From: Charina bottae
Lineage: Eukaryota > Chordata > Lepidosauria > Squamata > Charinaidae
NCBI GenBank assembly: GCA_023362775.1
Contig: JALMGJ010000061.1
Location: 1,622,001 to 1,686,000, forward strand
Direction: 5' to 3'
DNA length: 64,000 nucleotides
Position 1 is the first letter of the stretch. The number at the start of each line of letters is the position of its first letter. The notes under the pieces are model-generated. The model saw nothing but the letters and a program-made list of their open reading frames with translations, did no database searches and had not been told where the DNA came from. This document shows, piece by piece, positions 38,916-49,900 of the stretch. The translations under genes and the position numbers were made by a program.

Positions 38916-39874
38916 TCCCTCTTTTTACCTGTCCAACGTTTACCTGGGACAAGATCCCCAGTCACTCTGTAATTGAGCACAGAGGAGTTTTGTTGGCGTG
39001 CCTCTTTAAGGAGACACAATGTACCATATTCTGTAATCCACCTGCATTTCATGCTATTGTTAAATAGAGTTATATTTGGTCATGATCAAATAGCTTTGAG
39101 TGAGAGTCAGAATTGTCTACATACACACATGCACTCTAAGATGCTTTAATAGCAGGCATGGAACAGTAAGAGAGGTGACAACATCAACATAAATTTAAAC
39201 CTCAGTGTAAGAACTCTTTCAGGGTATTGTTTTGGGGTGGTGGGGTGGAAGCAGCTTTTAAAAGGATATTTATCTAAAAAAATGTGCCAAATTCATTCTT
39301 TCCAAATTAATCCTGGTTTTGCCAGAGAACCACAGGTAGTGGTGAACAAGAGAAGATGAGGACATCAAGACTATAATCTCCCTTTCATAAGTGTTTGTCT
39401 TATTTATTTGATTGGCCTAGAGAATCAGCCCATGTAAGGCTAACCACAGAAGCAGGTTTTTGGGGGCCTCCAAACGATGGGATACATTTTGAGTTGGCTT
39501 GCAAGGAAATTGTGGGCTTTCTCTTCGGTGGATGTGTTTTCTTGTTCGGTCCTATGGCCTTTCATATTGTGTGTGCAGAACTGACTGCTCAGGGAAACGT
39601 TTCCTCCATCATGCAAGTGATCCAGCTTCCACAGCCTCTAGATGTGCTGGACAAGAACTTTCAGTTTCTCCAAGCCAGCACGGCTCGTGACTGAAGATGT
39701 AATTCTTCAAGATCGTCATGAGACTGTTGCTCAAGCCAACAGAGAAGCAAGTTTCACTCTTCTAATAGAGAATTCTACTCAAATAAATTATAAACGCAAT
39801 TTATTAATGTATTCCTGGGAAGGTGACTGATCGTGCCTTTACTAACAAGGATGGCTTGTGATCTACTTCTGCAG

Positions 39875-39912
39875 CTGTTCTCAAGGGGGTGATGTGCTTT
39901 TGAGCAACCACC
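39875..39912 (+). other. HVCN1: HVCN1 5' UTR part of first coding exon
   Basis: A polypyrimidine-like stretch and CTTCTGCAG acceptor end at 39874, giving 38 nt of UTR before the ATG. It includes the in-frame TGA at 39901. The start lies in CCACCATGTCG, a strong context. Confidence 0.55.
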
Positions 39913-40116
39913 ATGTCGACGTATCTGAAGCATTTCACAGTGGTGGGAGACGATCCTCAACAGTGGAACAATGACTACAAGAAATGGGAGGAGGAAGAGA
40001 CGGAAGAGGAAGGAGAAGGGAAGGCGCCGGAGGCTGCGATTAAAGTCGAGTCGGCACCCAGGCTTCCAACCTTCAGAGATGTTATGAAAAAGCTGTTCCA
40101 GTCCCACAAGTTTCAG
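39913..40116 (+). CDS. HVCN1: HVCN1 coding exon 1
   Basis: Residues 1-68: [18 protein letters not shown] to FQSHKFQ, the cytosolic N-terminus. Donor GTATGG, phase 0. Confidence 0.93.
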
Positions 40117-42867
40117 GTATGGATGGGAACTCTTCAGATGTCCGTCACGGTGGGCTGTTATCCGAGTTCTGTGTCACACAAGCAGAAGACTCTAGTGACA
40201 ACCCCGTGAACGGAGGACGCAACCTTATCACTCAGTTCTCACGCTGTGTTGTTCCAGTTAACCATGGGTCGTTGAACGATCTTCAGTGGACTGGATTTGC
40301 AGTTTGTTAAGTCATGGGCAGTAGTATCCAAATTTATTTATTTATTTGTTTGTTTATCCAACTTATATCACCGCCCATCTCCCCCAAATCACAGATTGGA
40401 TTTATTTGCCAAAACCAAATCCATCACTTTCTGCTGTAACTAAGCTGTGTGATACCAATCGAAGAGAACTCAGCTGTGTGAACCTAGCCAGTCCTGGTTT
40501 ATATAGTAAACTGTGGAAGTAAATTAAGCCATTCCATGGTTGTGTGTACACACTTGTACACTATCTTGCTTTAAACAGGGTCATTATTCCTGGTTTTCCA
40601 CTCTGGAGCCCAATGCTTTAACTAGTGCTGTTAGTTTTTTCATCACTGACTGTTTTGGGAAAACAATAGGAAATGCTAAAACGAGATAGTCCTAATTGAT
40701 CTCCCCTTCCCTGCACTTATTTGCTGTACTTGTTATATTCACTGCTAATGTATACGGGAGTTGACCTCAAGATCTGCTGGTTGATTTCCAAGAATATTTT
40801 ATCGTTTTTACTGTAAGGATTTCCCCCTTCGTCCTAGATCTTGGTTGTCTGCCTGGTTATCTTGGATGCACTGCTGGTCCTTGGGGAATTGCTTTTGGAC
40901 TTGAAAATCATCCATCCTGACAAAGATGACATTGCACCAAAGGTGAACGTGGGAGTGGTGAATGGAGGAGAACCTCGGTGCCTTGTGATCGTTCAGAAGG
41001 TTGTGGTGGGAGTCATATCCAGGGTCACCTCCAATCTTCTATCCAGAGATTTTTAATCCTTTATGCAAAGATAAGCTTGAAGGAATCTGCTGAAACCTAA
41101 GAAACCAAAAATTGAAGATAATTTTTCACTGGTTGGGAGAAGTGTACTTTATGTATCCTTTTCCCTTCCTGTAGAATTAGGAAAAAAAACTCTGCAAAGT
41201 AAGGAGAACCTGTAGAGCGGTAGACCAAGTTATAACGGTGCAAAAACTTGGGACTGGTCAAACGCTGAACTGTTGTGTGTGCTAACCCAGTGACCTACAC
41301 CTTCCTGCACAAGGCTGCTGCTGGTGGTGGTGGTGGTGGTGGTGAAGGGCCAGTGTGTTCCTTTGGCTTCCTCCCTTGGGCCGCCCCAGACTCCCCGTTG
41401 TGCCCTCTGCAGCCTTTTCGCGTTGACCGTGGCCCCTTCTGTTTCTGCCAGGTCTTCCACTACCTGAGCCTTTCCATCCTGACCCTCTTTCTGGTGGAGG
41501 TCTGCTTCAAGCTCTTCACCTACCGCCTGGAGTTCTTCCACCACAAGTTCGAGGTCTTCGACGCCATCGTGGTCGTCGTCTCCTTCATCCTCGACATCGT
41601 CGTCCTCTTCCGGGAGCACGAGTTCGAAGCTCTCGGGCTGCTGATCCTGCTCAGGCTGTGGCGGGTGGCCAGGATTATCAATGGTAAGTCTTGGAAACGG
41701 GACAGGTTTTCAGGGTGCCTTTGGGAATTAAACTGTTCAGTGCTCAAGAATCGTGTACTGCTCGTCCAAGGATTATCGAAGGGGGTGCTTTCATCGGACA
41801 GTTTCCTCCTCCTCTGCCTCTTTTGGGGTTCACTACGCCCTTGGCTCCCTGACCTTTGGCCAAGCTTTCTGCCACTGCTGCACAGCTCCTGGACAACCTG
41901 GTCCTGGGTGTTCTCGTCCCCATGACTTTTCTCTTTCTGCACTCCCTTCTTTTCTCAGGTCCGCCAAGGCTGCCTTTACACAATGCCCGCCGCTTTGCCA
42001 AAGCCCGTTGGTTAAATACGTAGTCTTTCAGGATCCTGATCCTAAGGGAGACCCCTGAATCTTTTTGAGAGCCGATAAAAGAACTAGAAAGTTTTGAGTT
42101 AGCCTCCAGGTTTGCCAAGGTTTATACAATTCCAGCCCTCCATTCCCTTTTCTGTAATGGCTTCCTAAGCAGGGCGTTTGCTCTAAGTATCTCATGATGC
42201 TAATTTCTAAGCGGCTCTCGGGCACGGCAGATAGTTTTGTGGATGTTCTTGTCTTCGATTCCATCTGCAGGAATCATCCTGTCAGTGAAGACCCGCTCCG
42301 AGCAGCAGATCTCCAAACTGAAGCAAGCCAATTTTCAGCTCAGTGTCAAAGTCCAGCAGCTGGAAAGCAGCTGTGCAGAGAAGGTAAGGCTTTTCGTTCC
42401 CTTCCGGAGGATTGCCCTGGATCCGGCTACGGATGCAGCCGAAACGACAGGGACTTCTGTGCTGGTTGCAGCTAAATTTATTCCAATTTAGTGGCACAGC
42501 TTCGATTGCACTGCCTCTTGGAATTGCCCAGAATCCTTCCCTTTTTTTCATGAAATATGAAACGTTGCCAGGAACAAATGAAAGGCAAAAAATGAATAGT
42601 GATAGCTGGGAAATTCCGTTGCCATTATTTTTATTCAATAAAGAGAGAACTGATCTTAGGCTTGCCTCAGACCTGCTTAATTCCACCTTTGTTCTTCTCT
42701 TCGCCTGTTTTGTCCCCCAAAATGGGAAAGGGCTGTTGATGAAGACGTGGATCACGGACGGAGTGACGCAGGACATTACCTCACTTCTTCTTCTTTAACA
42801 GGAGACAGAAATCGAAAGGCTGAACAATCTTTTGAAGCAACATGGACTACTCAGCCCGTGCAAATAA
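39913..42867 (+). CDS. HVCN1: Voltage-gated proton channel Hv1 (5 coding exons)
   Basis: Joined exons 39913-40116, 40838-40942, 41452-41683, 42271-42383 and 42802-42867 give 720 nt, 239 aa. Hv1 is a dimeric membrane voltage sensor that lets protons out of the cell and supports NADPH oxidase. Key residues match the human channel at a constant offset of 34: D78 (selectivity Asp112) in VILDALLVL, zinc-binding H106 (VFHY) and H159 (REHEFEA), and S4 arginines R171, R174 and R177 in [12 protein letters not shown]. The N-terminus is cytosolic and acidic ([11 protein letters not shown]); the C-terminus ([12 protein letters not shown], then EIERLNNLL) is the dimerising coiled coil. An in-frame TGA three codons upstream of the ATG (39901-39903) supports this start, corresponding to the short human isoform. 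The gene converges with TCTN1. Confidence 0.97.
40838..40942 (+). CDS. HVCN1: HVCN1 coding exon 2 (S1)
   Basis: Residues 69-103: transmembrane S1 [18 protein letters not shown] with the selectivity aspartate D78. Acceptor GTCCTAG, donor GTGAAC, phase 0. Confidence 0.94.
41452..41683 (+). CDS. HVCN1: HVCN1 coding exon 3 (S2-S4)
   Basis: Residues 104-180: S2 ([16 protein letters not shown]), S3 ([16 protein letters not shown]) and S4 ([17 protein letters not shown]) with three arginines. Acceptor CTGCCAG, donor GTAAGT. Confidence 0.95.
42271..42383 (+). CDS. HVCN1: HVCN1 coding exon 4
   Basis: Residues 181-218: [19 protein letters not shown] to SSCAEK, end of S4 and start of the coiled coil. 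Acceptor TCTGCAG, donor GTAAGG. Confidence 0.94.
42802..42867 (+). CDS. HVCN1: HVCN1 coding exon 5
   Basis: Residues 219-239: [17 protein letters not shown] to the end, SPCK, then TAA. Acceptor TTTAACAG. Confidence 0.94.
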   Translation, partial: ETEIERLNNLLKQHGLLSPCK

Positions 42868-43240
42868 GATGCCTGACTTGGACCTACGGTGGCCAATCTC
42901 TTCCATGGATTAAGTTCTGGCCCTGAGAAGCTACTTTAGGTTTACAGGGCGACATTGTGAAAATATCCCTTGGCACGTTTATCAGCACCGGCCGCCCTCC
43001 TCTGCAGCTGATGCCCTCCAGATATAGTGGCCTTTGCCTCCCGCCATCCTCCTGGTCGTGCTTGGAGGGGGGTGGAGGGCACCCAGCTGGGACTAGGCTG
43101 CCCTAGATCTCTCTTGGAGACCCAGAGTTGTAGAACAGCTCCAAAACTATAAAATGAACTATTCCACTCTTTCTTGCACAGCTGTACGGTTCCAAAAGAG
43201 GAGTGGAAATAATGTAATAAATCCAAATGCATATTCAGAG
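42868..43240 (+). other. HVCN1: HVCN1 3' UTR
   Basis: About 370 nt from the stop to just past an AATAAA at 43216-43221. It includes fragments like a dispersed repeat (GATGCCCTCCAGATATAGTG). Confidence 0.6.
43216..43221 (+). terminator. HVCN1: HVCN1 polyadenylation signal (AATAAA)
   Basis: The first canonical AATAAA downstream of the HVCN1 stop codon, 349 nt after it. Confidence 0.65.
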
Positions 43241-43791
43241 GGTGGCCTCCATTAGTGCACAAAAGCTACAACTAGAATAGCCAGAAGAGATTTCTAATAT
43301 ACGAGGGCAGTATCCTTCTCCAAACACCCCCCTTTCTTTTTTCCTTCTTGTTCCCTTTGAGCATCTGACATATTGGCACCATTAACTATTGCATCTTACG
43401 TTCCTCGAGACCCCGTCATCCTTGACTCTGGAGGTGGCAGGCGGCCTTTCCCACTCGGGGGCCTGCCAAATGCATTGGATTTCAACTCGAAGCCTTCCCA
43501 GTCTGTGTGGCTCTCCTGCACGATCGCAGATGGCAGAATCCACGCCTCTGTCCATATTTGTTTATGAACTTGCAGCAGCAGCAGCAGCAGCAGCAGCAAG
43601 ATCTTCAACCACACTCTGCCAAGGTCCACCTTGATTCCAGCTGGGAGTCCTCCCGAAGTTGACGCTGGTAGGAGGGCGGGCAGAAACAATCTCGACATCT
43701 GCTCACATCTGTTTTCAGCTTCAGTGCAGATTTGAAGAACAGTTCCTGCTTTAAAAAATGAAGCTGGGATCCTCTGACTCTGCATGCAGTT
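43241..43791 (-). other. Convergent HVCN1/TCTN1 spacer and likely TCTN1 3' UTR
   Basis: Sequence past the TCTN1 stop on the minus strand. No AATAAA or ATTAAA is seen on that strand; the nearest candidate is a variant CATAAA at 43561-43566. It carries (GCA)9 at 43572-43598, which reads as CTG repeats in the TCTN1 sense. No gene. Confidence 0.5.
43572..43598. repeat. (GCA)9 trinucleotide repeat
   Basis: Nine perfect GCA units, read as CTG in the TCTN1 sense, about 0.2 kb past its stop codon and therefore probably within the 3' UTR. Confidence 0.85.
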
Positions 43792-43935
43792 TTAAACGAA
43801 AGGAAAGAAGAAGTCAAAGGGCAGGTTGGCCTCAATAGTTGGCCAAGCTTTGTATCCTGGCTGCGCGGGGGCAGAGATGTCGACAAACGAAACAGAGCTG
43901 AGTATCTGGAGGATGCTTTCACTTCCTGAATCGAC
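43792..43935 (-). CDS. TCTN1: TCTN1 coding exon 14
   Basis: Residues 569-615 and stop: [23 protein letters not shown] and [11 protein letters not shown]. Acceptor is T12-GCAG. Confidence 0.95.
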   Translation of the reverse strand, partial: VDSGSESILQILSSVSFVDISAPAQPGYKAWPTIEANLPFDFFFPFV

Positions 43936-46900
43936 CTGCAAAAAAAAAAAAAGAGAGAGAGAGGGACTCAGTCAGACTACCACTTTCCCCCAAACAAAAG
44001 AAACGTTTTACTTTGGAACATGATCTAGACCAGTGTTTCTCAACCTCTGCAACTTTAAGATGTTTGGACTTCAACGCCCAGGATTCCCCAGCCAGCATGG
44101 GAATTCTGGGCACTGGAGTCCACACATCTTAAAGTTGCAGAGGCTGAGACACACTGGTCTAGGCAATGCCAGCCAAGGGATTTTTTAAATATGCTAAGGG
44201 TTACCCAGGCAGATGATAGACCAATAAACAACCAGGAGCAAAAGAGACTGAAGTCGGGACTTGAGTACAGCTGCTGTGGGGGCACAGCCTTTTGCTTCTG
44301 GATATCGAGTTTAGCGGGGAGGTTGCCCAAGCGAAGGCTTCTACAGGCATAGGAGGTCTGTCTGCAAAATGTAAGCTGCATCCAGATGGGAAATACTCTG
44401 ATACCTGCCTGCATTGAACTCCTAATTCTGGACAACATTCAAAGAAGGGCAGTGAAGATAATTGGGATCCTATGAATGGAGAAAGTTTAGCTTCAACAAG
44501 AGAAGACTAGAAGATATATTCTTCAAATACCTGAGAAGATGCTACACAGGAGGCCCCTAGTCATAGAATAATGGATTTAGGTTACAGGAAAACAGATTCC
44601 AACTAAATGTTAGAAAAAACATTCAGACGATAGGACCAGTGAACGCAGTCAAGCCCAATTATGACAGCCAATTGTCAGGGGTGCTTTTAAGGTTTCGTCC
44701 GAGCAGGAGGTGAGCTTCGATGGCCTCGGTGGCCCCTTCCAACTCTGCTCACGAGGAGCACTAAGCCACAAATCTCGGTTTATAAAACCACAATGATTGC
44801 TGGCATCACGGATTGTCAGGAGCCACAAATACTAATCCGGCCTCATTCGCTTTCTCCTCCTTTCTATTCTAGACTCCAGACTGACTCCAGAGTTTTATGA
44901 AATATGAATTTTGAACTCTTTCGTGAGAACCAATGTATAGAGCCACGGGTCTGAGATGGGTGGCTATACAATTTGAATAAATAAGTAAATAAGTAAAAAC
45001 GAATAAATGGTTTTTCTAAAGTGCTTTCATTACAGCTGAAGAACAGGAAGGCTTAAGCCAGTTTTCCTGCCTCTTTCGGGACCAAAGCACAAGCGAACAA
45101 AACGCCTCCAACGTGCTGCAAGGCACCAGGATTACCCTTTCAGAAGAGAAAGCCAGTTTTATGAGGCGGGTGTCTAGCGCACACCCACAGTACCTTGCAA
45201 GCCTGGAATGAGTGAGCCAAGTTAGAAATAAGCTCCGAGTGCCATTCCGTTCCCTCCCGTCCCGTCGCAGAAGATCACCACCCACCTTGGGTAAGGCAGC
45301 AGTTGCTATTATCACGGTTAGACTCTCAATTTTAGCCTGGGGGTTAACCAAAGACCCGTATTTAGTCCACTTAACTTCCATTTCAAAGGACAGCGGAATT
45401 TCACAGGTGGTCTGGAAAAGAGACGGAAGTTTGTCAGTGAGGAGCCCCGCTTTCCATGAGAGGGAGCCGGCTGGACTTCTTCTAGCTGCCCCAGCATTCC
45501 TCGGACCCCTCTAGCCCAGCTAAGCCTCTTGAAGCCTGCAGGGTGTCAATTGCTGCACTTTGTCCCATAAACGGAGGACTTGGAGCATGCGAGTCAGCAG
45601 GGAGAGTGGATAATTGCTAGATAAGAATGAAAGCTGATCCCAAACCCCTCAGCCATCAGTAAATTCCCAGCATCTTTCTGTGCTGCGTTTTGCAATATTT
45701 TTTTTTTTTACTTCGCCTAAACGGGGTATAATTTACATATCCCAAAGTAGTCTTGGGATAGCGTTTCTCTTCCAGGACGGTTCTTGGAGTAAAAAAAAAC
45801 ATCCAGGCAGAGGTCAGCCAGGGTGTTGTCTCCTTACCGGTTTGGTGGAATTGTAAGAGATTTGGACCCAGTCCAGTCCGTTCCAAGGCAGGGAATCTCC
45901 GAAAGAGGCCACGCAGTCTGGAAAATTTTGGCCCTTCAGCACCCTCAGGATCTCTGGAGCCAGAAGCGCACAGTCAGTGCTGTCGGTAATTCTTCAGGAA
46001 AGAAAGGTGTGGTCAGCCACCCTGTTGTGGATGCCTGCATAAGTGTACATAAATCTGCTAAACTAGGCTGTGTTGCCTTGTGTTCTTTTGTAAGCTGGGA
46101 TGAGGTTACCAATATCTCCATTGAAGGGCAGAAAATCTGGCCTCGGAAATAAGCAGGGGAAAGAAGAGAGGGGTCTTCCCCAGGGTGGTGGCCTCCAGAT
46201 GTGGTCGGAGAAGCCCGCTCCCAAAAAAACCCTGGCACTTCCTGAGGCCTTCAGGACCAGAAAGACTGGCTGCCACACGGGATGGGATAGTTATTGCAGC
46301 AAACATACACGTCCATCTTCAAACGTGTGTCTTCCAGATCGGCTGGACTACAACTTCCACTGTGCCTTTGGGTCAAGTCCTGCAAGCCTGGCAATCTCAG
46401 GACAGAAGAACCACTTGGGTTTCTGAAAAAATCATTATTGCTCCCAGGGTAATGTAACAAAACCTTGAAAGCCTGTCAAAACAGATCAACTTATACCTAG
46501 CATAATTAAGGCAGAGTTACTCGCTTTCTGACACTTCCCCCCGCTCCTTCCTCAGGATCTGTCGGACATTCCATCACACTTTGGCCATGCTGCTCTGCGG
46601 GTGATGGGAAGTGTAGTCCAGAAGGCAGCAGGTCAGGAAAAGCTCTGCTAGAAAATCAAAACAGCAGCCCCCAAAGCTCCAGAGATGTGGGCATCTTGCT
46701 ACTTGGAAGGTGTTCCTGAAAACCAGCGCTGCCTCTGGGCTTCTGCAGCATCCAAGGAGGGGAGGCCACATGTCAGAAAAAGAGCTGGCTGACGCCTTAC
46801 CGCACTTGGCATCCAGACATCATATTGTACCCAAACAATACTGGGGTTCGGCTCCCTTCCACACGGAAACAATCCTGGGCTGTGGTGCTTTTCATCATGG

Positions 46901-49900
46901 TCAGCTGGCTTCCTTCGTTCAAACTCTGAATGACTCCAGAGGTAAAGGCAGCGAGTGAAGGAAAATCAGTCTGGATGCAGCGGCTGGGCTTGGGTGTTGC
47001 GCTAAGCCGTGGTTTCTTTAGTCATGGATTGCTGAACTGAATTAGCCACGATTAGTTGGGTTCGCACAATACAGTAAATCATAAATTGTGGCTCACAAAC
47101 ATCATGGCAGAACAAGGGGCAGAACCGGTTCAAAACAATGCCTGAGCCTGAGGGGTGAGCCTGGCCCCGCATCACCAGCTGCTGGAGATTCCCGGGACTG
47201 AATTAAGTTCCAGGAGGAAAAGTCTCGGGGACAAGGATGCCCTCAATGCCGAATGCAGGGAAACCAAAATGCCAAAAGCAAACCTCCACCTAGTTTCTAA
47301 TGCTGGAACAAATGACCAGCCACACACTTTTCAGCTGCTGCCTTGGCATATTCAGATATCCTCTCCAAACCCAGGTGAGCTTGAATTGTGTGGGATGGAT
47401 GCAGCTTCCTGCAACCCAGTGGGCTGGCAAGGGAGGCGACAAGCTCCAAAAGAGGAAAAGAGCCAAGATTTGGCCCTAACTAAAATGCGTCTGTAGGCTA
47501 ATGATTATTTTTTGCAAAATGCCTTATATTGTACCCCAGGAGTTGTTCCAACTATGAATCTAGTAACCAGAACACAGTATTTGCCATTGCTTTGATATTT
47601 CCCTGGACTGCTCTTTTCTAGAAAAAAAGGATATCCACTTGACCTAAATCCAGCCTTTATTGGTAACCCGACAACGTAGCCTGGGCTTCCGCTGAGAGGA
47701 ACAGGCTGAGTATCTTGCTGTTAAAAATAAAGTGAGAAATGTAACATTTGAAGTTTACTGATTTTTCTCTTCATTGTTTGTTTTGAATAGAAAGCCACAA
47801 ATATAATCATCCGGTCACATATTAAGTACTGCGTTATTAAGTAGCTATTATTATTTCAACGGCCTGCAGAAGAGAAACAGCTACTCAAAAAGATCAGAGC
47901 TGGGAAGTGTAAATACAAAACTTTGACATTCCCCCCTTCCTTCTCAGAAATATCTGTCTTCCAATGAAGTTTCCAATTCTTTTTGGGAGATTCAACATTT
48001 ATTTTTTAAAAAAACCATTCACATACTGTACTTTAGAAGTCACCTGTATGAAACGGATGGCAAAGGTCTGCTGCACAAACATGGCGGCTATATTAACTGT
48101 CCCCAGAACCAGCAAGACGGCTGCCCCTGCGATTTCACCCGCCTCTGTAAAGGTGATGAGGTAATTTGCCTGAAAAGCAAGTGTAACTTATTTTAATTCT
48201 TTGACTTAGGTGCCACCCGACTCCAAATTTACTCTGGGCGGCTCACAATATAAGAACCAAACCTATAATCAGAATAAAAACATGAAACAAGATGGTGAAT
48301 CTGGTCAGCAAAACAAAAACACATTAGACACCTGGCAAGATGCTCTGGGAGAAAAGCCAAGTCTTTAAGGCCTCCTGTGATACCATCAGGATGGAAGCTG
48401 GCCAGATCTTTGGGGGGGGGGGGCACATTCCAGAGGGCAGGAGCCACAAATCAAGCAAAACGAAAATGCCCTTTCTTTATATTGTGTTATGGTATTTTTA
48501 GTTCTACCGTCTTAATGCAGCAAACTACAGGCCTCTACAAATCTTGCTAGGCTTTCTGCTAGGCTCCGCCAACCCTGGATAATTCATAAACCATCCACGG
48601 TTAACATAAACCTTGGCTTAGCACAGAGTATTAACTGAGGTAATGAGGGCACAATGGAGATTTTCTCTGGAATTAAGTGCAAAAGTCTGTGGTCCCTGCA
48701 GGAAATGCTGAGGCAAAAACAATGGCGTACCGCCTACCTCAAGAACAACGTTGCTGCACGACTGATTATTTAACGCAGGGAGCAACACGACGTCTGTTTT
48801 GGCCAGGCGACTGCGCAGCCCCCCCGGCGTCTGGATTGTGATGGACTGGATGGTGACGTTGACCTGGAAAGATGAACAAGCGACAGCAGCATCTTTGTTG
48901 CAGCCGAGGGGACAGCTATCTTCTGCACAAGCTCACTGGGGCAGCCAGGCACAGGCAGGATTCACACATTACAGTTGGTGGTTTAGGGATGGGGGGTGGT
49001 TTATTCAAACTTTGATTAAACATGGCTTAGCATAATGCATGAATCCAGCCACACACACACTAGGGACATGAAGGCCTCAGGAAAGAACAGGGAAAGTTAT
49101 CTGGAAAAAAAATTCTCCCTTATCCTCTACGTAATTGACATTTTTTCAAGGAAACATTGACATACTCCCTTAAAAAAAACTCTCTTAGGAAGTATTTTCT
49201 GTTCTGGAATGGGTGAAATGTTAAGGTAAGATTTTACTCAGTACGCCCTGTAAGAAAAATCTCGCACAAGATCATATATACAGGAGGTGCGGTAAGTTTC
49301 CATTTTCCCCAAGAAAGCAAAAACAACAGAGAAATACCTGACGCATCCCTTTCTCCTATGCACCCGTGCGGATGCATCTTTTTCCCTGCACCTGCCTGCT
49401 TTCAGGAAGAGCAATTTTGCTTTGTAACAGTTTTAAAATTTATCCACCAAAAGAGAGATGTCACTTGGAAGATCAACCTAGAGATTACAGCCCCTTTATT
49501 TCTTAATTATAGTGGAAGAGTTGCAGATGGCTGTGTCATTAAGCACAACCTGCCCACAGATACATCACAAATTGCTCAAAGTGGGAATTGAAATGAAACT
49601 TACTGTTTGCCTTGAATTTGGTACCTAATGGGAATAAAAAAAGAAGTCATATGCCAGGCAAAGCGTCGCCACATACTGTACAAATGACAAGCTGTTCAGC
49701 CTTATCCTAATCGCTTGGCATCCATGCCAGAAAACTCATTTCTTTCTGAATGAAAGACAAAACAGTTCTGACTTCATGCCCCACCCGTCCACTTGCTTTG
49801 TGCGTTCTGACAGCTCCCAAAACAAGTGCTTACCACCAAAATGCTAAAATTGGTGTAGAATTGCATGCTGAGTTCAGGAAAGCTGCTGCATTCATCCATC

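Larger units (their letters stand above)
33650..39874 (+). other. HVCN1: HVCN1 upstream / probable 5' intron region
   Basis: Lies between the CpG island and the first HVCN1 coding exon. It carries the dispersed AACCATGG/GAATCCAGCC repeat (33690-33830, 34690-34860, 36840-36905), a palindromic Penelope-like remnant (35048-35181), a SINE (35224-35549), a pogo-like MITE (36921-37245) and a CR1-like tail (38728-38915). No coding exon is recognised. Confidence 0.55.
40117..42801 (+). other. HVCN1: HVCN1 introns
   Basis: Introns 40117-40837, 40943-41451, 41684-42270 and 42384-42801, all GT-AG. The first has an L2-like fragment (about 40335-40400); the second ends with a (TGG)n run (41323-41345). 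Nothing else is identifiable. Confidence 0.8.

Noticed and set aside
39395..39694. 99-codon open frame just upstream of HVCN1
   Set aside because: No similarity to HVCN1 or other known protein and not in frame with the HVCN1 start through a valid junction.
46929..47640. GT-AG alternative for TCTN1 intron 10 (GTCAAG donor with GGAG acceptor)
   Set aside because: The phases do not fit (donor phase 2, acceptor phase 1), while the AT-AC pair restores frame and family sequence.
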